From CAVQLX01 sp963811605 (GTDB lineage: Bacteria; Desulfobacterota; Binatia; DP-6): 64,000 bases of DNA. Position 1 is the first letter of the stretch. Each line of letters starts with the position of its first letter. The DNA is taken from contig CAWESA010000010.1 in assembly GCA_963811605.1 (NCBI GenBank), positions 1,116,001 to 1,180,000 of the forward strand, in the 5' to 3' direction. The position numbers were made by a program, and so were the translations under genes. Below the pieces are notes generated by a model. That model searched no databases, was not told the origin of the DNA, and saw only the letters and a list, made by a program, of their open reading frames with translations. Positions 1-8,045 of the stretch are shown here, piece by piece.

Positions 1-2
1 CG

Positions 3-62
3 CTGTTCGCGTCGCATCCGCCGCTCGACGTGCGGATCCAGCGCCTCCAGCAGTATCGCTAG
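3..62 (+). CDS. M48 family metalloprotease (HtpX-like), C-terminal end only
   Basis: Only the last 19 codons are inside the window; they read in frame 3 and end at a TAG at 60-62. The fragment contains SHPPLDVRIQRLQ, which matches the conserved 'THPPLxERIxRL' tail of HtpX/M48 membrane metalloproteases. The zinc-binding HExxH and the membrane segments would lie upstream of base 1, so the family call rests on this short tail. The stop is followed at once by the methyltransferase gene on the same strand. Confidence 0.55.
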   Translation: MFASHPPLDVRIQRLQQYR

Positions 63-63
63 C

Positions 64-828
64 TTGCGACGCGGTACGGGCTCGCTCTACCGGCGCGCGC
101 AGTCCGTCCGCTTCCTCGTCGGACGCGACCGCGCGGCAGTGCTGGCCTTTCTGCGCGCGCGCTACCCGCTGCCCCTGTCGCTCGGCCAGCGCGTACGCCT
201 GGTGGCGCGCTTCCTCGCGACCACCAACCACGTCCGCACCTACCACACGCAGGCCGAGATGCTGCGGGTGGCGGATCGCATCCTGCGGCTCGCCGGCCGA
301 CCCGGCCTGACCGTCGTCGAGGCGGGCAGCGGCAAGGGCGGCGGCACCGCGAAGCTCAGCCTGATCACCCGGCTCGCCGGCGGCCGCCTCCTCATCTTCG
401 ACTCCTTCCGCGGCATCCCGCTCAACCACGAGCGCCATCAGAACCTCTGGGGCCGCCCGGTCGAATTCCGTGCCGGCGCCTTCCGCGGTCGGCTGCCGTC
501 GGTGCGTCGTACGGTGGCGCGGTTCGGGGCGCCCGAGGTCTGCGAGTTCCACAAGGGCTGGTTCGCCGACACGATGCCCCGCCTGGACACGCCGGTGGAC
601 GTCGCCCTGCTCGACGTGGATCTGCTGGCCTCGACCCGCACCTGCCTGGTGCATCTCGTGCCGCGCCTCCGCTCCGGCGGTACGATCTTCACCCAGGACG
701 GCCACCTCCGGGCCGTCGTCGACCTGCTCGCCGACACGCGCTTCTGGCGCGAGGAGGTGGGCGTGGCGCCGCCACGGATCGCCGGGCTGGGCCACCGCAA
801 GCTGCTCGAGATTCGCGCTGGCTACTGA
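64..828 (+). CDS. TylF/MycF-like SAM-dependent O-methyltransferase
   Basis: A 254-residue protein of the macrocin O-methyltransferase (TylF) family, which methylates sugar or small-molecule hydroxyls using S-adenosylmethionine. The SAM-binding glycine loop is VEAGSGKGGGTAKL near residues 85-98, followed by an acidic strand end at IFDSFRGIP. A family-typical segment FHKGWFADTMP near residue 160 and the metal-site-like LLDVDLLAST near 180 support the call. The start is a TTG one base after the previous stop; no better in-frame start lies close, so it is moderately uncertain. The 3' end overlaps the converging acyl-CoA ligase by 7 nt. The substrate cannot be told from the sequence. Confidence 0.75.
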   Translation: MRRGTGSLYRRAQSVRFLVGRDRAAVLAFLRARYPLPLSLGQRVRLVARFLATTNHVRTYHTQAEMLRVADRILRLAGRPGLTVVEAGSGKGGGTAKLSLITRLAGGRLLIFDSFRGIPLNHERHQNLWGRPVEFRAGAFRGRLPSVRRTVARFGAPEVCEFHKGWFADTMPRLDTPVDVALLDVDLLASTRTCLVHLVPRLRSGGTIFTQDGHLRAVVDLLADTRFWREEVGVAPPRIAGLGHRKLLEIRAGY

Positions 829-2441
829 TCGCCCGGCGGGGCGGCCTTGGCCCGTCGCTCGCGCTCGCGCAGCTCGACCCGGCGGATCTTGCCGCTCACG
901 GTCTTCGGCAGCGCCTCCACGAACTCGATCTCGCGCGGATACTTGTAGGGCGCGGTGACGTGCTTCACGTGCTCCTGGAGCTGCCTGACCAGCTCCGGGC
1001 CGGGCACCTGTCCGGGCTGGAGCACCACGAACGCCTTCACCACCTCGCCGCGCACCGGGTCGGGGCTCGCCACGACGGCGGATTCCACCACGGCCGCGTG
1101 CTCGAGCAGCGCGCTCTCGACCTCGAACGGACCGATGCGATAGCCCGCCGAGATGATGACGTCGTCGGCCCGGCCGACGAACCAGAGGTAGCCATCCTCG
1201 TCGCGCCGGGCGCGGTCGCCCGTCAGATACCAGTCGTCGCGCCGGCAGGCTGCCGTCTCCTCCGGGTTCTTCCAGTACTCGAGGAAGAGCGAGGGCGGCC
1301 GGCCGCGCACGGCGAGATCGCCCACCTCGTCCGTCGGCCGCTCGGCGCCATCGTCGCCGATGACGCGCACGTCGTGGCCGGGAAACGGCTTGCCCATGGA
1401 GCCGGGCCGGATGGGCAGCGCCGGCAGGTTGGCGGCCAGGATGATGCTCTCGGTCTGGCCGTAGCCGTCGTGGATCATCACGCCGAGGCGCTCGTGCCAG
1501 GCATGGATGACCTCCGGATTCAGCGGCTCGCCAGCCCCGGTGCAGTGGCGCAGGCGCGGCAACCGCCAGCGTGCCAGATCCTGCTTCACCAGGAGGCGGT
1601 ACTCGGTCGGCGGCGCGCAGAAGGTGGACACCTCGTAGCGCGCGAGCAGATCGAGCTCGTGCTCGGGGTCGAAGCGGCCGTGGTACATGAACGTCGGCAC
1701 GCCGTTCATCCACGGTCCGAACAGCACCCCGTAGGCCGCCTTCGCCCAGCCCGTGTCGGCCGTGGTCCAGTGCAGGTCGGTGCGCTGGAGGTCGAGCCAG
1801 TAGGCACCCGTCCACCGGTGCGCGAAGGTGTACGCGTGCGCATGCAGCACCGCCTTCGGCTCCCGCGTCGTCCCCGACGTGTAGAAGCACAGCGCGGGCT
1901 CGTCGCTGCGGGTGCGCGCCGCGACACCCGTGGCGGCGGCGCGCGCCAGCAGCCCCTCCCAGGCGTGCCATCCCGCCGGTGCGCCGCCGACGGCGACGCG
2001 CACCGGGACGTCGACGCCCGCCTCGTCCACCGCCGCCGCCTGCTCGACGGTCGTGACGATCGCCCGCGCCGCGCTGTGCCGCACGCGGTAGGCGATGTCC
2101 TTCGGGCGGAGGGTGGTCGTGCACGGGATCACGAGCGCACCCAGCTTGAGCCCGGCGAGCATCGCCACGTGCCACGCCGGGAGGCGCGGCAACATCACCA
2201 GGAGCGGGTCGCCGCGCCCGACGCCGAGCGCCGCGAGCGCGTTCATGGCGCGGTTCGACGCCTGGCGGACATCCCAGAACGTGAGCCGATCCGTCTTCCC
2301 CGCCTCGTCCTCCCAGTAGAGCGCGACCCGGCTGCGATCGGTGGCCCAGGCGTCGACCAGGGCGCCGAAGTTGAATTCCTCCGGCACCTGCCAGGCGAAG
2401 GTCGCCATCAGGTCCTCGTAGCGCCGGCCGGGTGCGATCAT
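822..2441 (-). CDS. AMP-forming acyl-CoA synthetase (medium-chain/benzoate-CoA-ligase type)
   Basis: This 539-residue adenylate-forming enzyme would convert a carboxylate, ATP and CoA into the acyl-CoA. The nucleotide loop is YTSGTTREPK near residues 187-196, with Arg where most relatives have Gly. DGYGQTE, a YLTGDRA core, the hinge segment GYRIGPFEVE and the C-terminal catalytic Lys in PKTVSGKIRR are all present. The start is the ATG at 2441, which overlaps the stop of the upstream ThDP enzyme as ATGA, so the two are translationally coupled. An open frame continues far upstream but is only a shadow of that gene. The pairing suggests 2-oxo-acid breakdown followed by CoA activation, with the aldehyde step supplied elsewhere; the actual acid is unknown. 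Confidence 0.9.
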   Translation of the reverse strand: MIAPGRRYEDLMATFAWQVPEEFNFGALVDAWATDRSRVALYWEDEAGKTDRLTFWDVRQASNRAMNALAALGVGRGDPLLVMLPRLPAWHVAMLAGLKLGALVIPCTTTLRPKDIAYRVRHSAARAIVTTVEQAAAVDEAGVDVPVRVAVGGAPAGWHAWEGLLARAAATGVAARTRSDEPALCFYTSGTTREPKAVLHAHAYTFAHRWTGAYWLDLQRTDLHWTTADTGWAKAAYGVLFGPWMNGVPTFMYHGRFDPEHELDLLARYEVSTFCAPPTEYRLLVKQDLARWRLPRLRHCTGAGEPLNPEVIHAWHERLGVMIHDGYGQTESIILAANLPALPIRPGSMGKPFPGHDVRVIGDDGAERPTDEVGDLAVRGRPPSLFLEYWKNPEETAACRRDDWYLTGDRARRDEDGYLWFVGRADDVIISAGYRIGPFEVESALLEHAAVVESAVVASPDPVRGEVVKAFVVLQPGQVPGPELVRQLQEHVKHVTAPYKYPREIEFVEALPKTVSGKIRRVELRERERRAKAAPPGDQ

Positions 2442-4105
2442 CTGCGGCCCCCGCGACCGTGACGCGCCGAGGCCTCGATGTACTTGCGCGCCACGGGCGA
2501 ATGGTCGTCGGGGCGGATGCAGGCCTCGATCACGACGAAGGACTTCTGCCGCGCCGCATCCGCCAGCGCCGCGCGCAGCGTGCGCGCGGTCTGCACCCGG
2601 ACGCCCACGCCGCCCCAGGCGCGGGCCAGCTCCGCGTAGGGCCAGCTCGGCAGGTCGAGCAACGCCGTGTCCCGCACCACGGGACGGAATATCTGCCAGC
2701 CGCCGTTGTTCACCACCACCACGATCGGATCGATGCCATGGCGCGGTGCGTGCGAGATCTCGGCCCCGGTCATCTGGAAGGCGCCGTCGCCCGCCAGGAC
2801 CAGGGGACGGACGCCCGAGCCGAGCTGCGCGCCCAGGGCGCCCGGCACGCCGAAGCCCATCGAGGCATAGAAGCCCTGCGCCAGGTAGCCGCCGGTGCGG
2901 CCCACGCGGACGTCGAGCCCCGCGAACAGCATGTCTCCGGACTCGGCGACGACGAGATGGCGCGGATGCTCGCGCAGGAACCGGTTCACCTCGTCGAGGA
3001 GGCCCGTCACCTCGAGCGGGACGTCCGGCGAGGCCAGGCGGCGCGGCAGGTTGTCGTGGTAGCGCACGCGCTCGTGATGTCGGCGCAGACGCGCGCGCAG
3101 GAGACCGCGGACGAAGTGCCGGATCTGGACGTCGGTGTAGGTGTGGAAGCTCACGTGGACACGCCCGTCGACGGCCCAGATGGAGCGATCGCGCGTCACC
3201 TGCGGCGGCCGCGATCCGAGCTCCATGTCGGTGCGCATGGCGCCGAGATTGAGCACCAGGTCGGAGCGATCGACCCGGCGCAGGATGCCGGGCGGCGAGA
3301 CGGCCCCGATATAGACGCCCAGGAAGAGCGGATGGTCCTCCGGGAACGCGCCCTTCGACAGCACGGTGGTCGCCACCGGCGCGCCCATCTTCTCGGCCAG
3401 CTTCTGCACGTCGCGCCGCAGCCGGTAGCGATAGGTCTCGATGCCGACCGTCACCAGCGGCCGGCGCGCGGCGTTCCAGCGCGCCGCCGTGTCGCGCACG
3501 GCCTCGGCGACGTTGGAGTCGTCCGAGCGGGGGAAGTGGAGCGACCCGTCCCACTCGAGAATCTCTCGCGGCACGGGCACGCGGCACTCGACCATGTCGC
3601 GGTGCACCTCGAGGTAGCCCGGGCGCTGCTCGCGCCAGATCGTCTGCACCACCTCGTGCACGGTCTCGGCGGCCGTGCGGGGGTCGTCGAGGAGGTGCGC
3701 CGCACAGGTGAGCTCGCGGTAGATGCGGAGCTGGGACTCGATCTCCTTCGCCTGGTGGTGGATGAGCGTGCCGAGCTTGCGCTCCTCGTCCCCGGGGCCC
3801 CCGCTCAGCACGAGGAGCGGGACGCGCTCGGAGAACGACCCCGCGACGGGGTTCACCATGTTGTGGCCGCCCGCGCCATACGTGACGCACACGACACCGA
3901 TGCGTCCGGTGGCACGCGCATAGCCGTCGGCGGCGAACCCGACGCCGGGCTCGTGCGACAGCGTGACCACCTGCAGCCCCCTGCGTGCGCCGAAGCGGAC
4001 GAAGAGCCGCAGGACGAGATCGCCCGGGATCCCGAACACGTGCGTGACGCCGATCTTGCGCAGGTAGGCGACCAGGAAGTCGCCCAGGACCATCGTCGGC
4101 TTCAT
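2438..4105 (-). CDS. Thiamine-diphosphate-dependent 2-oxo-acid decarboxylase
   Basis: A 555-residue ThDP enzyme of the acetolactate synthase / pyruvate decarboxylase superfamily. The cofactor-activating Glu is E52 in LSHEPGVGFAADGYA. A His pair at residues 116-117 (LIHHQ) matches the HH motif of pyruvate and indolepyruvate decarboxylases. The Mg-ThDP motif begins GDG at residue 439 and ends NNGGW about 29 residues later. The HH pair argues for a decarboxylase rather than an acetolactate synthase; there is also no small regulatory subunit nearby. The stop overlaps the start of the acyl-CoA ligase, and an HtrA-like gene ends 7 nt upstream, so the three genes look like one operon. The substrate (pyruvate, indole- or phenylpyruvate) is not decidable here. 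Confidence 0.85.
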   Translation of the reverse strand: MKPTMVLGDFLVAYLRKIGVTHVFGIPGDLVLRLFVRFGARRGLQVVTLSHEPGVGFAADGYARATGRIGVVCVTYGAGGHNMVNPVAGSFSERVPLLVLSGGPGDEERKLGTLIHHQAKEIESQLRIYRELTCAAHLLDDPRTAAETVHEVVQTIWREQRPGYLEVHRDMVECRVPVPREILEWDGSLHFPRSDDSNVAEAVRDTAARWNAARRPLVTVGIETYRYRLRRDVQKLAEKMGAPVATTVLSKGAFPEDHPLFLGVYIGAVSPPGILRRVDRSDLVLNLGAMRTDMELGSRPPQVTRDRSIWAVDGRVHVSFHTYTDVQIRHFVRGLLRARLRRHHERVRYHDNLPRRLASPDVPLEVTGLLDEVNRFLREHPRHLVVAESGDMLFAGLDVRVGRTGGYLAQGFYASMGFGVPGALGAQLGSGVRPLVLAGDGAFQMTGAEISHAPRHGIDPIVVVVNNGGWQIFRPVVRDTALLDLPSWPYAELARAWGGVGVRVQTARTLRAALADAARQKSFVVIEACIRPDDHSPVARKYIEASARHGRGGRR

Positions 4106-4112
4106 GCGACGG

Positions 4113-5006
4113 TCAGGCGAAGAACTCCACGGCGTCGCCGGACGCCACGGTCACCATGCGCGCCTCGTTGCTCCGGAAGACCTTGAGCGTCACGGGCTCG
4201 CCGGGCTGCCGGCGCCACAGGTGGCGGTAGAGGGTGGCGCGATCCGCGATGTCCCGGCCGTCCACCGCGAGGACCACGTCGCCGGCCTTGAGGCCCGCGG
4301 AATCGCCCGGACCGCCGGGCAGGACGCCCGCGATGACCACGTGCTTGTTCATCGCGTAGCAGAAGACGCCGAGCCACGCGCGCGCGCCCATGCCGCCGCC
4401 GCCGGCGAGGAACTCGTCGCGGGCGTCGAGATAGTACTCGGCCGGGATCGCCAGGGAGAAGCGGCCGATCTCGTTCAGGTTGAGCGAGACGATCCCGGCG
4501 ACCTGCCCGAGCATGTCGAGCAGCGGCCCACCGCCGAGCCCGGGGTTCATCGCCGTCGTCATGATGGCGCGCTCGAGGACGTACTCCCAGTTGGCGTCGA
4601 AGGGCCCGAGATAGCTCACGCCGCCGCTCGAGATGCGGGCGGAGCCCTCGCCCGCGCTGGCCACCAGGAACACCTCGTCTCCCAGCTGGAGATCGGTCGA
4701 GCGTCGCAGCGGCAGCACCGGCAGGCCGCTCTCCGCCACGCGCAGCAGACCGAGCCCCGACCTGAAGTCGTGTCGCAGCACCTCGGCGACGTACTGGCGC
4801 TGGTCGAGGAGCGTGACGCGCACCTCGGAGGCGCCGAGCAGGATGTAGTTGACCGTGAGGATCAGCCCGGAGGCGTCGATGATGGCGCCCGATCCCATGC
4901 GCTCGGTGCCGAGGAGCCGCGCCGAGGGATGCTCGGACGGGATCTCGGACTGCACGTGCACCGTCGCGGGAAGCACGCGCCCGATGAGACTGACCGCCGC
5001 GTTCAC
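4113..5006 (-). CDS. HtrA/DegP-like protein with PDZ domain but no catalytic triad
   Basis: The fold is clearly that of an S1C trypsin-like protease with a C-terminal PDZ domain (about residues 205-297), but all three catalytic positions are changed. The usual TNxHV histidine is Y54 (TVNYILL), the aspartate of the 'DLALL' strand is G84 (SGLGLLRV), and the nucleophile in NPGNSGGP is G158 (NPGLGGGP). It should therefore bind proteins without cleaving them. The GTG at 5006 is preferred over an upstream ATG at 5144 because the extra N-terminal residues are low-complexity and lie inside the neighbouring gene. A TAGCGT -10-like box also sits 8 nt before this GTG. No signal peptide is evident, so it may be cytosolic. 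It heads the operon with the decarboxylase and ligase. Confidence 0.85.
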   Translation of the reverse strand: MNAAVSLIGRVLPATVHVQSEIPSEHPSARLLGTERMGSGAIIDASGLILTVNYILLGASEVRVTLLDQRQYVAEVLRHDFRSGLGLLRVAESGLPVLPLRRSTDLQLGDEVFLVASAGEGSARISSGGVSYLGPFDANWEYVLERAIMTTAMNPGLGGGPLLDMLGQVAGIVSLNLNEIGRFSLAIPAEYYLDARDEFLAGGGGMGARAWLGVFCYAMNKHVVIAGVLPGGPGDSAGLKAGDVVLAVDGRDIADRATLYRHLWRRQPGEPVTLKVFRSNEARMVTVASGDAVEFFA

Positions 5007-5014
5007 GGCCCGGC

Positions 5015-5043
5015 ACGCTAGACGGGACCCTGCCGGTACGCAA
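5015..5043 (-). promoter_or_regulatory. Putative promoter of the HtrA-like operon
   Basis: On the minus strand TTGCGT (5043-5038) is separated by 17 nt from TAGCGT (5020-5015), which lies 8 nt before the GTG at 5006. No Shine-Dalgarno sequence is visible, so transcription would begin at or next to the start codon. Only half of the -35 matches the sigma-70 consensus. Confidence 0.4.
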
Positions 5044-5049
5044 GGGTAC

Positions 5050-6561
5050 TCAGGCCGGCGCGAACCGTCCCAGCCCGTCCACGGTCCGCGCGCGGCCGCG
5101 TAGCCCGATCGCCTCGCGCGCGACGAGGGCGTCGAGCACGTCACGGTCGTCCGGCGTGCTGGCGAGGAAGCGCCGGCCGTCCTCGAGACGGCCGATCACG
5201 AGGCCCCGCATCGGCGCGCCGTCGCGATCGTAGAGCACCGTGTACGTCTCGACGGTCGCGGCGCCCGAGGGCTCGCGCGCCAGCGCCGGTGCGGGCTCGG
5301 CGTCGAGCGCGGCCTGGAGCGGCGCCGGGTCGGCGCGCGCGAACCCGCCGTCCTTCGGCGCCGCGCTGTACACGCCGACCGCGTGCTTGGTGATGTACCA
5401 GCCGAGCGCGGTGACCAACCCGATCGTTCCGGGACGGGCGCGGAGCCGCGTCATCATCTCGGCGATCGCGTGCATGCCGTAGTTGTTGCCCGGGCCGCCG
5501 AAGTAGGGCAGGCCGCCCGTGACCGTGAGCGGCCGCGCATCGTCGGGGGCGATGCCGAGCGCGTCGCGCCCGATCTGCACCGCCGCCGGAAAGCAGCTGT
5601 AGATGTCGAGGTGTTCGACGCGCTCGATGCCCACACCCGCCGCCGCGAGCGCCTGACGGCCCGCGGCGCGGATGGCCGGCGAGCTCGCGTAGTCGACGCG
5701 ATCCGACACGAACCAGCGATCGTGCGCCTCCCCGGTGCCCCAGACGTGAATCCAGCGGTCGGGCGGGATGCCGAGCGCCTTCGCCTCGCCGACGGACGTC
5801 ATGAGCACGGCGGCCGCCTGGTCCACCTCGATGATGGCGTTCATCAGCTTCGGATAGGGAAACGCGATCATCCGGTTCGACGGCGACACGGTCGCGATCT
5901 CGTCGGCGCTGCGAGCCTCGCGGAACCAGGCATGCGGGGTGCCGGCCGCGACGGACGACAGGCGAGCACACAGCTCGCCCAGCACGCGCCGGTGGTCGGC
6001 AATGGAGCGCCCCGCGCGCGCACGCAGCGCGTTCTCGAACAGCGGGTAGATCTGCGTCGGCAGCATCAGCCCGTGCACCACCTCCTCCGCGCTCGTGCCG
6101 TCGCGCGACGAGCCGATCGTGGTCGGCGGCTCGCCGCCGCCGTCCGCACCCCAGCCCAGGTGGTGGCGCATCCTGCGAGCCCGGAGCACGGTGCGCACCG
6201 CTTCGGCTCCGGCCAGCAGCGCCACCCGCACGCGACCCGTGGCGATCTTCTCTGCCGCTTCGTTCACGAGCCACTGCGGCGTGTTGCCGCCGACCGTGGT
6301 GTAGAGCTCCTCCGCCGGGCGGACGCCGAGCCGCTCCGCGAGCAGGCGGGGCGGATTGCCGTACGGCCAGCAGAAGACGTTCACGACCGCGAGCGAGTCG
6401 AGGCGGGAGAGCAGCGCCCGGCCGCCGCCGGCGTCGTCGGCGGCGGCCCGGGCCACCACCTCCATCATGGCGAGCGGCTCCAGGGCCTCCGCCGGCGCGA
6501 CGTCGCGCTGGGTGAGCTGGCCGGCGCCGACCAGGATCGGCGCCCGGTCCGCCCGGCTCAC
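5050..6561 (-). CDS. Thiolase-fold acyltransferase lacking the nucleophilic cysteine
   Basis: A 503-residue member of the thiolase superfamily, usually annotated acetyl-CoA acetyltransferase, with an additional C-terminal beta-rich domain (about residues 400-503). Where classical thiolases carry the acyl-accepting Cys this protein has VGGNTPQWLVN, and where they carry GHPxGxSG it has YFGGPGNNYGMH. It should therefore not work by the standard Cys-acyl mechanism; a retro-aldolase-like or other CoA-ester role is possible. The GTG at 6561 overlaps the yceI stop as GTGA, and the reading frame upstream of that is shadow. It is the last gene of an operon with yceI, a thioesterase and an alcohol dehydrogenase. 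Confidence 0.85.
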   Translation of the reverse strand: MSRADRAPILVGAGQLTQRDVAPAEALEPLAMMEVVARAAADDAGGGRALLSRLDSLAVVNVFCWPYGNPPRLLAERLGVRPAEELYTTVGGNTPQWLVNEAAEKIATGRVRVALLAGAEAVRTVLRARRMRHHLGWGADGGGEPPTTIGSSRDGTSAEEVVHGLMLPTQIYPLFENALRARAGRSIADHRRVLGELCARLSSVAAGTPHAWFREARSADEIATVSPSNRMIAFPYPKLMNAIIEVDQAAAVLMTSVGEAKALGIPPDRWIHVWGTGEAHDRWFVSDRVDYASSPAIRAAGRQALAAAGVGIERVEHLDIYSCFPAAVQIGRDALGIAPDDARPLTVTGGLPYFGGPGNNYGMHAIAEMMTRLRARPGTIGLVTALGWYITKHAVGVYSAAPKDGGFARADPAPLQAALDAEPAPALAREPSGAATVETYTVLYDRDGAPMRGLVIGRLEDGRRFLASTPDDRDVLDALVAREAIGLRGRARTVDGLGRFAPA

Positions 6562-7136
6562 TGCTGCGTCGCCTCGACGTCGATCGTGATCGCGATCTCG
6601 TCGCCCACGACGACGCCGCCGTTGTCCATCGTCTTGCTCCAGTTGACCCCGAAGTCCTTGCGGTCGATCTTCGTGCTCGCCGTCGCACCGGCGCGTGTCT
6701 TGCCGGAGGTGTCCTTCACCGGCGGGGTGAGGTCGGTCACGTCGAGGACGGCCTCCCTGGTGACGCCGTGGAGCGTGAGATCGCCGGTGACCTTGAATCC
6801 GCCGGCCCCGGCGGGCTCGACCTTCTTCGACTTGAAGGTGATGGTCGGGTACTTGGCGACGTCGAGAAAATCTGCGCTCTTCAGGTGCTCGTCGCGCTTC
6901 GCCTCGCGGGTGTTGATGCTGGACGCGTCGATCGTCGCCGTGACCACCGCTTCCGTCGGCTTCGAGGGATCGCCCTCGACCGTGCCCGTGACCTTGCCGA
7001 ACTCGCCACGGACGTTGCTCACCATCATGTGCCGCGCCGAGAACTGCACGCTCGAATGGGCGGGGTCGATGGTCCAGGTGGCACCGAGCGCGGGCGTCAC
7101 GAGCATGGCGACAGCGAGTGTGACGTATCGGATCAT
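6558..7136 (-). CDS. YceI family periplasmic lipid-binding protein
   Basis: A 192-residue protein with a signal peptide of about 18 residues (cleavage after ALGA) followed by the YceI lipocalin-like barrel. Family features seen are the opening WTIDPAHSSVQFSARHMMVSNVRG, LKSADFLDVAKYPTITF near the middle, GDLTLHGVT, and a closing segment with DFGVNWSK. YceI proteins bind polyisoprenoid chains in the periplasm; the ligand here is not known. A strong Shine-Dalgarno sequence AGGAGG stands 6 nt before the ATG, which fixes the start. Its stop overlaps the start of the thiolase-fold gene. The thioesterase gene ends 49 nt upstream. Confidence 0.92.
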   Translation of the reverse strand: MIRYVTLAVAMLVTPALGATWTIDPAHSSVQFSARHMMVSNVRGEFGKVTGTVEGDPSKPTEAVVTATIDASSINTREAKRDEHLKSADFLDVAKYPTITFKSKKVEPAGAGGFKVTGDLTLHGVTREAVLDVTDLTPPVKDTSGKTRAGATASTKIDRKDFGVNWSKTMDNGGVVVGDEIAITIDVEATQQ

Positions 7137-7184
7137 GGAGTCCTCCTGTGCGAGCCGAGCAGGGTGCCAGGTCCGGCGGCCGAG

Positions 7185-8045
7185 TCAACGCGCGCCGGAC
7201 TCGACCGGCACCACGATGCGGTAGAGGACGGTTCCGGTGGCGATCAGCATGCCGGTGTGGGCGCCGCGCACGGTGACCTCGTTGGCGAACAGCTCGTCGT
7301 TGCGCCGCAGCGTGGTGGCCTCGGCGATCACGGTCTCGTCGTACGCGGGGGCGTGATGCGTGACGTGCAGCACCGGCGTGGAAGCCTTGTTGCGCGGGTC
7401 GAGCGGGACGAGCGACCAGGAGGCCATCGCGCCCGTGGTGTCGATCAGCGCCGCGACGGCGCCGCCGTGCAGCGCCCCCGCGGCCCCCGTGTTGGCGTCC
7501 CGCCAGGGCAGCTCGGTGCGCGCGGCCCCGTCGGCCGCGTGCCGCGCGGCGATCCCGAGTCGCGCCATGAAGGGCGCAGTGGTGAAGAAGCGCGCGAAGG
7601 GCGGCAGCTCCCCATCGGCCTCGATCGCGGACTCGGGCTCCCGGATGAGCTGTCGGTCGGGGCCGCCGGGCTCGCCGGAGCGATGCGTGGCCAGCCCGCG
7701 CGCGATCGGCTTGCCGGCCTCGGTGCGGACGTCGACCTCGACGAAGGCCAGCTCCTTGCCGCGACGCAACACCCGCGCCTCGGCGACGATGCCCTCGTTG
7801 ATCGCGGCGGCCAGATAGGTGACGGCGACGTCGACGACCCCGTGCTCGAGACCCGGTCGGTCCTCGACACCGGCACGCGCCGCCAGCGCCGTCGCCATCT
7901 CGATCACCGACGCGGCGACCCCGCCGTGCAGGGCACCGCCCGGGTTCGAGTTCCCGGCCTGGAACGGCACCCGGACGAGCGCGCGCTCGGCGTCCACCGA
8001 ATCGACCACGACGCCGAGCGCGTCAGCATACGGGTCGCGACTCAT
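7185..8045 (-). CDS. Double-hotdog acyl-CoA thioesterase (PaaI-like)
   Basis: A 286-residue protein made of two hotdog domains in tandem (about residues 1-140 and 150-286). Each carries the helix signature typical of PaaI thioesterases: GGALHGGVAASVIEMATA in the first and AGALHGGAVAALIDTTGAM in the second. Such enzymes hydrolyse acyl-CoA esters and usually act as four-domain assemblies, so the duplication fits a dimer. The ATG at 8045 overlaps the stop of the alcohol dehydrogenase as ATGA. Its place between a dehydrogenase and a thiolase-fold enzyme suggests release or clearance of a dead-end CoA ester; the natural substrate is unknown. Confidence 0.85.
   Translation of the reverse strand: MSRDPYADALGVVVDSVDAERALVRVPFQAGNSNPGGALHGGVAASVIEMATALAARAGVEDRPGLEHGVVDVAVTYLAAAINEGIVAEARVLRRGKELAFVEVDVRTEAGKPIARGLATHRSGEPGGPDRQLIREPESAIEADGELPPFARFFTTAPFMARLGIAARHAADGAARTELPWRDANTGAAGALHGGAVAALIDTTGAMASWSLVPLDPRNKASTPVLHVTHHAPAYDETVIAEATTLRRNDELFANEVTVRGAHTGMLIATGTVLYRIVVPVESGAR

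Noticed and set aside
2432..4186. Long plus-strand frame over the decarboxylase
   Set aside because: Antisense shadow of a well-supported ThDP enzyme; GC-rich codon bias leaves several frames open throughout the window.
5007..5144. ATG at 5144 as start of the HtrA-like gene
   Set aside because: The additional 46 residues are low-complexity, overlap the neighbouring gene by about 95 nt and would run over the likely promoter.
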